From contig NZ_PKUU01000036.1 of assembly GCF_002899675.1 (NCBI RefSeq), positions 1 to 45,883 of the forward strand: a stretch of 45,883 bases of DNA. Direction: 5' to 3'. A program made the translations under genes and the position numbers. Source of the DNA: Clostridium sp. chh4-2. Lineage in GTDB: Bacteria; Bacillota; Clostridia; Lachnospirales; Lachnospiraceae. Positions 25,693 to 34,315 of this stretch are shown piece by piece (position 1 is the first letter of the stretch; each line of letters starts with the position of its first letter). The notes under the pieces are model-generated. The model was not told the origin of the DNA, did no database searches, and worked only from the letters and a program-made list of their open reading frames with translations.

Positions 25693-25970
25693 ACTGATTA
25701 ATAAAATAAACCGTTGAGAAAGAGGAGTAAGCTTCTAAACAAGATTACAGAGAGTCGCAGGTGGTGGGATTGCGATATGGCGTTTTTAGCTGAATGGACT
25801 TTTGAGGGCGGTCTTGAATTTATCAGTAGGGACCGACGGCAACCACAACCGTTATTGATGTGGCATATATGTTTGTATATGAGGAAAAGTGGACTTCGGT
25901 CAATTTGAGTGGCACCGCGGATGTTAATTCGTCTCAAATATGTTAATTTAACATATTTGAGACTTTTTTT
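25693..25970 (+). promoter_or_regulatory. T-box leader, tryptophan (UGG specifier)
   Basis: The T-box core GTGGCACCGCGG is at 25909-25920. Stem I contains AGAGAGTCG and a terminal GCTGAATGGAC loop with TGG (25795-25797) in the specifier position, pointing to tRNA-Trp. The terminator is GTCTCAAATATGTTAA paired with TTTAACATATTTGAGAC (25931-25963) followed by seven T residues (to 25970). Uncharged tRNA-Trp would favour read-through into the transporter genes. Confidence 0.92.
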
Positions 25971-26103
25971 ATGTCATAGAAATGCTCCTATGACAAAAAA
26001 AAGCCCTCCGGGCGGGATTCTTTCTTATTTCATCCCCAACACCTCACAAAAACATGGACGGTATTTTATTAAAATATTATTTCAAATTATGGAGGAAACG
26101 ATT

Positions 26104-27195
26104 ATGAAGAAAACTATTTTATCAGTAATGCTGGCAGCTGCAACTGCTGCTTCCCTTTTATCAGGCTGTTCCAAACCTGCATCCAATGACGCGTCATCAT
26201 CTGCTGCCGCTTCCACCGATTCGGCAACGGCAGGCACTACAGAGAAGCAGGCGGAGAATGTAAAAGAAACTTCCGCAGAAGAAAGCTATACCATCGGCAT
26301 CGGACAGTTTGCGGAACACGGTTCTCTCGACAACTGCCGGGAAGGATTTTTACAGGGTCTGGCCGATGAGGGAATCATCGAAGGCAAGAATTTGACTATC
26401 TACTATGAAAATGCCCAGGCCGACGGCGGAACCGCAAGTCAGATCATGGACAATTTCATGAGCAAAAAAGCGGATCTGATCTGCGCTATCGCAACTCCTA
26501 TCGCTCAGAGCGCATACAGCGCAACAAAGAAGACCGACGTTCCGGTTATTTACACAGCCGTTACAGATCCTGTTTTAGCTGAGCTTGCCAACGCGGACGG
26601 CACACCGGTGGGCAATATTACAGGCACCAGCGATAAACTTCCTGTAGAAAAACAGTTGGAAATGATCCGCGCCATTTTACCTGACGCAAAAAAAATCGGA
26701 ATCATGTACAGCACCAGCGAAGTGAATTCCGAATCCGCCATTGCAGAATATAAAGCGGCAGCTCCTGCCTATGGATTTGAAATCGTAGAAAGCGGTATTT
26801 CAGCCGCAGCAGACATTCCTCTGGCAGCCGATTCCCTTCTTGAAAAAGTGGACTGTCTGAACAATTTAACAGATAACACAGTCGTAAGCGCTCTCCCTGT
26901 TATTCTGGATAAAGCGGGCAAGAAAAATATCCCTGTATTCGGCTCCGAAGTAGAGCAGGTTAAGATCGGCTGTCTGGCAACCGTAGGTCTGGATTACATC
27001 GACTTAGGAAAGCAGACAGGAAAAATGGCTGCCCAGGTTTTAAAAGGCGAGAAAAAAGCCAGCGAAATCAACTTTGAAGTGATCGCGGAAGCATCCTTCT
27101 ACGGCAACACAGAGGTTGCTGAGAATCTTGGAATCACACTGCCTGAATCCCTGACCTCATCAGCCAAAGAGATGTTTGACACCATCTCCCATTAA
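26104..27195 (+). CDS. trpX: ABC transporter substrate-binding lipoprotein (TrpX type)
   Basis: A 363-residue exported lipoprotein. The signal peptide ends in the lipobox LLSGC (cysteine about residue 23), followed by a Ser/Ala/Thr linker and a periplasmic-binding-protein-like domain of the DUF534/ABC-substrate type (YTIGIGQFAEHGSLDNCREGF, NLTIYYENAQADGG, KKIGIMYSTSEVNS). It binds substrate for the permease and ATPase downstream. The tryptophan T-box ahead makes tryptophan or a precursor the likely ligand; this matches the TrpXYZ systems described in Firmicutes. The true start is ATG 26104 with GGAGG upstream; the upstream reading frame is T-box leader. Confidence 0.9.
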   Translation: MKKTILSVMLAAATAASLLSGCSKPASNDASSSAAASTDSATAGTTEKQAENVKETSAEESYTIGIGQFAEHGSLDNCREGFLQGLADEGIIEGKNLTIYYENAQADGGTASQIMDNFMSKKADLICAIATPIAQSAYSATKKTDVPVIYTAVTDPVLAELANADGTPVGNITGTSDKLPVEKQLEMIRAILPDAKKIGIMYSTSEVNSESAIAEYKAAAPAYGFEIVESGISAAADIPLAADSLLEKVDCLNNLTDNTVVSALPVILDKAGKKNIPVFGSEVEQVKIGCLATVGLDYIDLGKQTGKMAAQVLKGEKKASEINFEVIAEASFYGNTEVAENLGITLPESLTSSAKEMFDTISH

Positions 27196-27221
27196 TAGAA
27201 AATGACACCGGAGGTTTAATC

Positions 27222-28118
27222 ATGTCAATCGTACTTGGCGTTTTACAAGAAGGTTTTATCTATGCCATCATGGCATTAGGCGTTTACATCACATATAAAA
27301 TTCTGGATTTTCCGGATCTTTCAGTTGACGGCACGTTCCCTTTGGGAGCGGCTGTCACTGCTACGTTAATCCTGTCCGGAATGAATCCGGCCACCGCTCT
27401 CCTGTTCGCATTTATAGCAGGAGCCGCCGCCGGGGCCGTCACCGGCATCATTCACGTAAAATTGAAAGTCCGCGACCTTCTGTCCGGTATCATTGTCATG
27501 ACTGCCTTATATTCCATTAATTTAACCATTGCAGGAAAGGCTAATGTCCCGATCTTCAGTAAGGAAACGATCTTTGAAAATGCATTTTTAGACAGCATTA
27601 TTCCTCCTGCTCTGGCTCCTTACTCAGTGGTTATCATCCTGTTCCTCATCGTTGTTTTCGTGAAAATCCTTCTGGATCTTTATATGAGAACCCGTTCCGG
27701 TTATCTTCTGCGCGCCGCCGGTGACAACGATGTCCTCGTAACCTCTCTTGCAAAAGACAAGGGTACGGTAAAAATCATCGGTTTAGCCATTGCAAACGGC
27801 TTTGCGGCCCTTGCAGGAAGTATCTACTGCCAGCAGAACGGATTTTTCGAGATCAGCACGGGAACCGGCACCATTGTAATCGGCCTTGCCAACGTGATTA
27901 TCGGTACAAAGCTTTTGAAACGCGTCAGCTTTGTAAAAGCCACCACCGCGGTAGTGATCGGCTCCATCATTTACAAAGCCTGCGTATCCATTGCCATTTC
28001 CTTCGCTATATCTTTGGGATTAGGCGCTTCCAACTTAAAGCTCATCACTTCCGTCCTTTTCTTAGTGATTCTGGTGCTGAGCAATCAAAAAGGAAAGAAG
28101 GTGGCCGGCCATGCTTAA
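27222..28118 (+). CDS. trpY: ABC transporter permease (TrpY type)
   Basis: A 298-residue polytopic permease with about nine hydrophobic spans and features of the branched-chain/BPD_transp_2 family (YKILDFPDLSVDGTFPLGAA, TRSGYLLRAAGDN, ALAGSIYCQQNGFF). It forms the membrane channel of the tryptophan-regulated importer. GGAGG precedes the ATG. It overlaps the ATPase gene by 8 nt, indicating translational coupling. Confidence 0.9.
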   Translation: MSIVLGVLQEGFIYAIMALGVYITYKILDFPDLSVDGTFPLGAAVTATLILSGMNPATALLFAFIAGAAAGAVTGIIHVKLKVRDLLSGIIVMTALYSINLTIAGKANVPIFSKETIFENAFLDSIIPPALAPYSVVIILFLIVVFVKILLDLYMRTRSGYLLRAAGDNDVLVTSLAKDKGTVKIIGLAIANGFAALAGSIYCQQNGFFEISTGTGTIVIGLANVIIGTKLLKRVSFVKATTAVVIGSIIYKACVSIAISFAISLGLGASNLKLITSVLFLVILVLSNQKGKKVAGHA

Positions 28119-28884
28119 ACTTCAAAATATCAATAAATACTACAATGCTGGCACCGTCAATGAAATGTGCCTGTTTGAAGACTTTAATTTAACAATCCGG
28201 GACAATGAATTTGTATCCGTGGTCGGAAGCAACGGCTCCGGCAAGACTTCCATGCTGAATATCATCTGCGGAAGCATACCGGTTGACAGCGGCCAGGTGA
28301 TAATCAACACCACTGATATTACCAATATGCCGGAATACAAACGCCAGCGCACCATCGGCCGCGTTTATCAAAATCCGGCTATGGGAACCTGTCCCAGCAT
28401 GACCATCCTGGAAAATATGTCCCTGGCCGACAATAAAGGGAAATCCTTTAATCTCCGCCGCGGAACCAACAAACAGCGGATCGATTTTTACCGTGACCAG
28501 TTAAGCTTTCTCGGACTCGGCCTGGAAGACAAACTCCACGTTAAAGTGGGGTCTCTGTCAGGCGGCCAGCGTCAGGCTATGGCTCTTCTCATGTCCACCA
28601 TGACTCCCATTGAATTCCTGATTCTGGATGAGCACACCGCCGCTTTAGACCCGAAAACAGCGGAGATCATCATGCAGCTGACCGATAAAGTTGTAAAAGA
28701 GAAAAAACTGACCACCATTATGGTCACCCACAATTTAAGATATGCCGTTGAATACGGGAACCGCCTCATCATGATGCATCAGGGCCGCGCCATAATCGAC
28801 AAGGCCGGCGATGAAAAAGCGAAGGTTCAAATTGACGATATTCTGGATCAATTCAACGAGATAAGTATTGAATGCGGCAATTAA
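28111..28884 (+). CDS. trpZ: ABC transporter ATP-binding protein (TrpZ type)
   Basis: A 257-residue ATPase with Walker A GSNGSGKTS (39-47), Q-loop RVYQNP, signature LSGGQRQA and Walker B LILDEHTAALDP, then the switch histidine in TIMVTHNLRYA. All catalytic motifs are intact. It energises the importer with the preceding two genes. A strong hairpin terminator follows 22 nt after the stop. Confidence 0.95.
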   Translation: MLKLQNINKYYNAGTVNEMCLFEDFNLTIRDNEFVSVVGSNGSGKTSMLNIICGSIPVDSGQVIINTTDITNMPEYKRQRTIGRVYQNPAMGTCPSMTILENMSLADNKGKSFNLRRGTNKQRIDFYRDQLSFLGLGLEDKLHVKVGSLSGGQRQAMALLMSTMTPIEFLILDEHTAALDPKTAEIIMQLTDKVVKEKKLTTIMVTHNLRYAVEYGNRLIMMHQGRAIIDKAGDEKAKVQIDDILDQFNEISIECGN

Positions 28885-28905
28885 AAATTGAAATATCGGA
28901 TATGC

Positions 28906-28947
28906 AAAAGAGGACTGCAGCAGGAAATGCCGCAGTCCTCTTTTATT
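28906..28947. terminator. Bidirectional terminator between trpZ and tag
   Basis: AAAAGAGGACTGC (28906-28918) pairs with GCAGTCCTCTTTT (28932-28944). The palindromic A and T flanks give a T run in both directions, serving the convergent genes. Confidence 0.88.
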
Positions 28948-28984
28948 TGGTTCTCTGCCCGGTTAAAGGCAGGCAAATATGTAT

Positions 28985-29557
28985 TTACACATTCTCATTC
29001 TGATAAATAAAGCAATCGGTCACATGGTCATTTACCATACCTATCGCCTGCATAAAAGCATAGATGATTGTGGAACCTACAAATTTAAATCCCAACTTTT
29101 TTAAATCCTTGCTGATCCGATCTGAAACCGGTGTTGAGGCCGGGATATCCTCCATCTTCTCCCAGTGGTTTTTTATCGGGGTATCATCCACATATGACCA
29201 TATAAATTTGTCAAAGCTTCCGTATCTTTCCTGAATCTCCAAAAATGCTTTGGCATTCGTCACGGCGGCGTTCACTTTTAGGCGGTTTCTGATAATTCCT
29301 TCGTTTGCCAGCAGCTCCTGTATCTTTTCCTCACCGTAAAGAGCCACTTTAGCCGGATCAAAACCATCAAAGGCTTTCCGGAACGCCTCCCTTTTTTTTA
29401 GCACGGTGATCCAGCTCAGTCCTGCCTGCATCCCCTCTAATATCAGCATTTCAAACAGCTTGTTGTCATCATGTTCAGGCCGCCCCCACTCATTATCATG
29501 ATAATCGATGTATATGGGGAGATCCCCCGCCCAGGAACATCTTTTTTTCTCACACAT
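28985..29557 (-). CDS. tag: DNA-3-methyladenine glycosylase I
   Basis: A 190-residue base-excision enzyme that removes 3-methyladenine. The family block RCSWAGD near the N-terminus, YHDNEWGRP (zinc histidine), LILEGMQAGLSWITVLKKREAF (catalytic glutamate and base pocket) and the C-terminal MVNDHVTDC (second zinc His/Cys pair) all match Tag. Length is normal. It is monocistronic and convergent with the transporter operon. The start ATG (29557) has the ribosome site AAAGGACAG. A role in alkylation repair is well supported by the family. Confidence 0.95.
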   Translation of the reverse strand: MCEKKRCSWAGDLPIYIDYHDNEWGRPEHDDNKLFEMLILEGMQAGLSWITVLKKREAFRKAFDGFDPAKVALYGEEKIQELLANEGIIRNRLKVNAAVTNAKAFLEIQERYGSFDKFIWSYVDDTPIKNHWEKMEDIPASTPVSDRISKDLKKLGFKFVGSTIIYAFMQAIGMVNDHVTDCFIYQNENV

Positions 29558-29667
29558 AAAGTCTGTCCTTTCAAGCCACTTCCCTTTCGGGCATCCGGGC
29601 CCGAGGCTATGATTGATACCTGTATTCTACCATAACCCGCCGCTCCTGTCCATCCTGCTGCCGTCTC

Positions 29668-31149
29668 TCAAAATAGCTTTTCCCCGTCCACAATCAGATA
29701 ATTTTGATTCCGGCTCTCGCCTTCCTGATTCCACTCGTCGTACAATAAATTAACCTTCTGTTCCTTGGCCCAGGTTCTCATGAGCATCATGTGAGGGAGG
29801 AATTCAGCTCTTTGGCGGCAGACTTTTTCTGCATCCCAAACCTGCTCCAGCTCAGCTTTTAATTTCCCCTTAATCCGGCCGTATTTTTCATCCTCCGCAA
29901 GATCACAATTTTCGTCAGGATCTTCATCCAGATCGTAGAGACATTCCTTTTCATACCCATAATAGGATATGTATTTATACCTTCCTTTCCGTATCATCGC
30001 CGCAGGGTCTTCTCCCTTGATGTCACAGATTTCGCTGATGACCGGGCGGTTCTCGGGCAGGTCTTCTCCATTCAGCAGATAGGGCATAAGGCTGGTTCCT
30101 TCCGCTCCCGGAAGTTTTGGAGCGTCCGCCGCGTCGATGAACGTCTGTGACAGGTCCAGAAGACTAGGCAGCCCGCCTAATTTACTGCCCGCCGGAATAT
30201 GATCCTTCCAGCAGAAAATCATCGGAACCCTCAAAGATTCCTCTCTCATATTGGACTTCCAGAATAAGCCGTGACAGCCGATTCCGTCGCCATGGTCCGA
30301 AGTATAGAGAAGGATCGTATTTTCCAGCCCTACGGTTCTCTTCACCACGTCCACAATTCTTCCTAACAAAAAATCCTCATATTCAACCATACCGTAATAA
30401 GCGGCCCTGACCCGCTTTATCTCTTCCGGCGTCTCCATTCCAAGGCCCCGGTTATTAAGAAACTGTTTTTCAAACGGATGCATGGAGTTCCAATCCTCTT
30501 CGCTCAGCCCCGCCGGTTCCGGCAGAATGCTGTAATAGTAGTCAAACAGCTCCTGAGGGGCCACATAAGGCGAATGGGGGCCGTAGAGACCTACTGTTAA
30601 GAACAGAGGCCGTTCCTCTTCTCTTGTCTCCAGAAAGTCCACAGCAGCGTCCGTTACATCCTTATCATAAGCCATTACGGCGCTTTCGCCCTTTCCGGAA
30701 CGCTCAATCCCGGTTCTCCCGGGCATAGAACATTTTGCAAAATACCCGTACCGCCGTTCTGCCAAGGACACCCCCAGCACAGCAGTCGTAATATCTCCCA
30801 CCAGCCTTTTTTCAAAACCGTGGCGCTGGTCCGGACCTACAAAATGCATTCTTCCGCAGAGCACAGTCTCATACCCCGCCGCCCCCAGGCAGTGCACGAA
30901 TGTAGCCCTGTCGCTCGGAAGGCTTTGAGCATTATTAAAGATTCCAACTGTATGAGGCATGAGCCCCGACAGCATAGAGCTTCTGCTTGGAACGCAGAGC
31001 GGCGAGTTGCAGTATGCGTGTTCCATCAGAGCACCCTCTTTCGCAAGCTCATCCATGTTTGGCGTCCTCACCCATGGATCGCCGCCGCAATGCACCACCT
31101 TGCCGTTATGCTCATCTGTCAAAATCATAATTATATTCGGCTGTTTCAT
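29668..31149 (-). CDS. Cytoplasmic-type sulfatase (alkaline-phosphatase-like fold)
   Basis: A 493-residue type I sulfatase. The activation motif is C52-V-P-S-R within SPLCVPSRSSMLSG, so Cys52 would be converted to formylglycine by an anaerobic maturase, which is not in this window. The metal-site start reads ILTDEHNG (D12-E13; most family members have two aspartates here). DHGDGIGCHG is the later metal-binding block. There is no signal peptide, so it should act inside the cell on an imported sulfated ester. It is last in the ROK-tctB-tctC-tctA unit, with a 19-nt gap to tctA. The substrate is unknown, but context suggests a sulfated sugar acid. Confidence 0.9.
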   Translation of the reverse strand: MKQPNIIMILTDEHNGKVVHCGGDPWVRTPNMDELAKEGALMEHAYCNSPLCVPSRSSMLSGLMPHTVGIFNNAQSLPSDRATFVHCLGAAGYETVLCGRMHFVGPDQRHGFEKRLVGDITTAVLGVSLAERRYGYFAKCSMPGRTGIERSGKGESAVMAYDKDVTDAAVDFLETREEERPLFLTVGLYGPHSPYVAPQELFDYYYSILPEPAGLSEEDWNSMHPFEKQFLNNRGLGMETPEEIKRVRAAYYGMVEYEDFLLGRIVDVVKRTVGLENTILLYTSDHGDGIGCHGLFWKSNMREESLRVPMIFCWKDHIPAGSKLGGLPSLLDLSQTFIDAADAPKLPGAEGTSLMPYLLNGEDLPENRPVISEICDIKGEDPAAMIRKGRYKYISYYGYEKECLYDLDEDPDENCDLAEDEKYGRIKGKLKAELEQVWDAEKVCRQRAEFLPHMMLMRTWAKEQKVNLLYDEWNQEGESRNQNYLIVDGEKLF

Positions 31150-31167
31150 GAACTACCCCTCTCTCCG

Positions 31168-32688
31168 TCAATTGATTTCTTTTTTGATCTTCTTCGCCTT
31201 TCCCCCATCCCTGGCATTGCTGTAGATCAGATAAAGCACAACCGCCAAGATCCCTATGCAAAGAGGCCGCTTTATAATATAGAGCACCATCGGGTTATTA
31301 TGGGCATTGGCCAGCGACAGAGTTTTTACAAAATTCTTCTCGATAATGCCGCCGAGAATCAAGCCTAAGAGAAGGGGTGCGCTGGGTATATCCAGCTTAG
31401 TGAACACAAAACCGATCACTGCAAATATACAGGCAAAAAATACATCTGCCATGGAATTTCTGGAACTGTAAGCCCCTAACAGACAGCACATGATGACAGC
31501 CGGGATAATGTATTTCATCTTCACTTTCAGTATCTGTGAAAACAGAGGAATACCAAATATTCCGATTACTCCCATGAATACAACCGTCAAAAGCATTCCG
31601 AACAAAAATCCATATGCCACCTCAGGTGTCTCCGTAAACAGCTGGTTTCCCGGAATCAATCCATGAATGGTCAGCGCCCCCAGCATGATGGCTGAATTGG
31701 TGGAGCCCGGAATCCCCAGTCCCAGCATAGGAACCATGGAACCGCCTACAGCAGCATTGTTGGCGCTTTCCACTGCCACAATTCCGTCCGGCGCACCCTT
31801 CCCAAACTGTTCCGGTTCCTTAGAGATTCGTTTCGCCTCACTGTAAGCTAAAAATGAAGCGATCGCCCCGCCGGTTCCCGGTAAAATACCGATAAAGGTT
31901 CCCATCAATGAGGATTTCAATAGAGTTGACCGAAAAGTGGTCATCATCCCTTTTATGGCCGTGACTGCTCTTATATTGTTTTCTATTTGATAATTAATCT
32001 TCTGCTCTTCACTGTTTTTCAGCACATATGCCTGATGGATCATTTCAGAGATGGCAAACAGTCCGATAATTGCAGGAATCGTATCAATTCCTGATAAAAG
32101 CAGCTTGCTGCCGAATGTAAATCTGGTAAATCCCGTGGACGCCTGCATCCCGATCATGCTGAGAAACAGTCCTAAAAATGCGGACATAATCCCCCTCAGC
32201 ACCTTTCCGCTGGACATACTTCCTACAATGGCCAAACCGCAGAGCGACACGAGAAACATCTCAGGCGGGCCAAAACGCAGCGACAGCTTTGCCAGCAGCG
32301 GCGTGCATAAAATCAACGCAACGACGCCTACAAAACCTCCCACACAGCTGGCCAGCACGGCATAATACAACGCCTCTTTTCCCTTCCCCTTCTTAGCCAT
32401 GCAGCTGCCTTCGATGGCAGTGCAGGCTGCATTTACCGTACCCGGCACATTGAGAAGGATGGCTGAAATTGCCCCGCCGTACCCGGAGCCCATGTAGATT
32501 CCGCCTAAAAACAGCAGCCCTACCGCAGGGGGCATTGTATAGGTAAACGGCAGCATGACTGCGATTCCAATCCCGCCGTTTAATCCTGGTATAGCGCCTA
32601 ACACCACCCCGAACAGGGTTCCAAAAAAACCGGACAGCAGCATAACCGGCTGAAAAGTATTCAAAAATATACTAAATATCTGGCTCAA
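31168..32688 (-). CDS. tctA: Tripartite tricarboxylate transporter, large permease subunit
   Basis: A 506-residue membrane protein with about twelve hydrophobic segments. The family repeats are visible: GAIPGLNGGIGIAVMLP near residue 30 and GILPGTGGAIASFLAY in the second half, which carry the substrate-binding loops. It transports carboxylates (citrate, tartrate or sugar acids in characterised members) with TctB and TctC. Here the neighbours are a sulfatase and uronate-catabolic genes, so the cargo may be a sugar acid. GGGAG precedes the ATG. It follows tctC by 31 nt. Confidence 0.95.
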   Translation of the reverse strand: MSQIFSIFLNTFQPVMLLSGFFGTLFGVVLGAIPGLNGGIGIAVMLPFTYTMPPAVGLLFLGGIYMGSGYGGAISAILLNVPGTVNAACTAIEGSCMAKKGKGKEALYYAVLASCVGGFVGVVALILCTPLLAKLSLRFGPPEMFLVSLCGLAIVGSMSSGKVLRGIMSAFLGLFLSMIGMQASTGFTRFTFGSKLLLSGIDTIPAIIGLFAISEMIHQAYVLKNSEEQKINYQIENNIRAVTAIKGMMTTFRSTLLKSSLMGTFIGILPGTGGAIASFLAYSEAKRISKEPEQFGKGAPDGIVAVESANNAAVGGSMVPMLGLGIPGSTNSAIMLGALTIHGLIPGNQLFTETPEVAYGFLFGMLLTVVFMGVIGIFGIPLFSQILKVKMKYIIPAVIMCCLLGAYSSRNSMADVFFACIFAVIGFVFTKLDIPSAPLLLGLILGGIIEKNFVKTLSLANAHNNPMVLYIIKRPLCIGILAVVLYLIYSNARDGGKAKKIKKEIN

Positions 32689-32719
32689 TTGCTCCCTCTC
32701 CCTCCATTATCCGGATCAG

Positions 32720-33766
32720 TTATTGGTTTCCGGCCTGTGACTGGCGGAATGCAAAGTTTTCATCGATAAATGCCTTCAGCGCATCTCCTGTCAGATATGT
32801 AGGCATATCATACTGGCTGTTGATCTGCTGAATCAGCTCGCCATCCGGAACATAGATCCCGTCCAGTTGGGCTACAATCGCATCCACCAGCTCCTGAGGC
32901 ATACCGGCAGGCCCCAGAAGCAGACGGTTCATCGGGCTGACCGCATCCTTCACCCCCAGATCCGTAATACAGGGAACTCCGTCCAGAATGTCATATTTTT
33001 GAGAAGTCATCGTAACAACAGGAGCACATTTGTTTTCAAATGCCTGGCTGCAGAATGATGTAGCTACCATACATGCGTCCACATGGCCGCCCAACAGATC
33101 GGCAAATGCTTCTGATCCGCTGCTGTATACAATTCCGTTAAATTCAACCCCCAGCTGTTCATCGATGATATCCAGCACCTGCTGCCCCGTATTATTGGCG
33201 ATAGCGATGGTACATCCTCCCGGGTTCGCCTTAGCCGCCGCAACCAGATCTTCAAACGAGGCATATTTTGCATCCTGAGTATAAATTGCATCCGCCGGTT
33301 CCAGCAGAGAAGCTATGTAAGTAAAGCTGTCCTTGTCATATTCCACACCTTCAATTCCGTTTACAATATGTCCAAAGATATCTCTAACAGAAACGATCTC
33401 CAGATTATATCCGTCCGGTTCCTGCTTCAGAAGTTCATTGGTAGCCACAATTCCATTGCCTTCCGGTTTATTGGTGATTACAAATGATTTCCCCGTTTCT
33501 TTTTCCAACGCGCTGCAGACCAGCCGCGCCGCCTTATCCACACCGCCTCCTGCTTTATACGGAACGGTAATCTGTACTGTCTTTTCCGGCCATTCCGTTC
33601 CGGAAGCCTCCGTCGTCTGTACGGGCTTTTCCTCCGCTTTGCTTTCCAAAGCCTTGGTGGTCTGTTCTGCCGCCGTACTTTGGGATGATGAACCTCCGCC
33701 TGAACACCCACTCAAAAGGCTGCAAATAACTGCAGATGACAACAATAACGCAATCGTTTTTTTCAT
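32720..33766 (-). CDS. tctC: Tripartite tricarboxylate transporter substrate-binding lipoprotein
   Basis: A 348-residue extracytoplasmic solute receptor. The signal peptide with lipobox LLSGC (cysteine about residue 20) is followed by a Gly/Ser linker and the Bug/TctC fold (WPEKTVQITVPYKAGGGVDKAARLV, KPEGNGIVATNELLKQEPDGYNL, RLLLGPAGMPQELVDAIV). It presents the substrate to TctAB. The true start is ATG 33766 preceded by GGAGGG; a longer in-frame start 7 codons earlier lacks a site. It lies between tctB and tctA. Confidence 0.95.
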   Translation of the reverse strand: MKKTIALLLSSAVICSLLSGCSGGGSSSQSTAAEQTTKALESKAEEKPVQTTEASGTEWPEKTVQITVPYKAGGGVDKAARLVCSALEKETGKSFVITNKPEGNGIVATNELLKQEPDGYNLEIVSVRDIFGHIVNGIEGVEYDKDSFTYIASLLEPADAIYTQDAKYASFEDLVAAAKANPGGCTIAIANNTGQQVLDIIDEQLGVEFNGIVYSSGSEAFADLLGGHVDACMVATSFCSQAFENKCAPVVTMTSQKYDILDGVPCITDLGVKDAVSPMNRLLLGPAGMPQELVDAIVAQLDGIYVPDGELIQQINSQYDMPTYLTGDALKAFIDENFAFRQSQAGNQ

Positions 33767-33797
33767 GTAAATTCCCTCCACTTTCATTGCCTGCCTC

Positions 33798-34262
33798 TCA
33801 GAACAAAAGTCCTTTCGGCATATTCACCCTCAACAGTACCGTAAATGCCACGTATAACACCGCCGTCAGCCCCAGATTATAGCAGGCCAGCTTTCCCAGG
33901 TTTTTCATGGTCCGTTCCTTTTCCAGCAAAATCCCGATTGCCATGCACACAAGAAACAATGTGCTGTAAATCCCCAGAAATTCCATTCCAGGCCTTACTG
34001 CCAGCAAAAGCGCCAATATGATAAGCTCCAGCACCGTAACTCCAGTCCCTTTTTTATTCTTCGCTTCGGACTGCAGCACCGCTTTTCCTGCCATAATAAT
34101 ACCGATCATCATCAGTGCCGTAAAAACAAATCTGGGATAAATCTGATAAATCTCCGGATTCTTGTCCTTTTCCATCAACAAAAATCCGCCGAAAACCACT
34201 GCGAAAATGCCGATAAAGAATTCCTTTTCTCCAAAGACTTTTTTGTTAAACTGCAGCTTCAC
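33798..34262 (-). CDS. tctB: Tripartite tricarboxylate transporter, small permease subunit
   Basis: A 154-residue protein with four transmembrane segments (EFFIGIFAVVFGGFLL; RFVFTALMMIGIIMAGKA; VTVLELIILALLLA; ACYNLGLTAVLYVAFTVLL), typical of TctB. The start is GTG 34262 with AGGAGG 7 nt upstream. It is followed by tctC (31 nt) and preceded by the ROK regulator (53 nt), so the cluster is probably one transcript. Confidence 0.9.
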   Translation of the reverse strand: MKLQFNKKVFGEKEFFIGIFAVVFGGFLLMEKDKNPEIYQIYPRFVFTALMMIGIIMAGKAVLQSEAKNKKGTGVTVLELIILALLLAVRPGMEFLGIYSTLFLVCMAIGILLEKERTMKNLGKLACYNLGLTAVLYVAFTVLLRVNMPKGLLF

Positions 34263-34315
34263 CCGGCTTCCTCCTTTCTCATGCAGACTCATTCACATTG
34301 TTGAATTTCTCCTCC

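Noticed and set aside
25909..26103. N-terminal extension of TrpX
   Set aside because: It overlaps the T-box core and terminator; the lipoprotein signal begins at 26104 with its own ribosome site.
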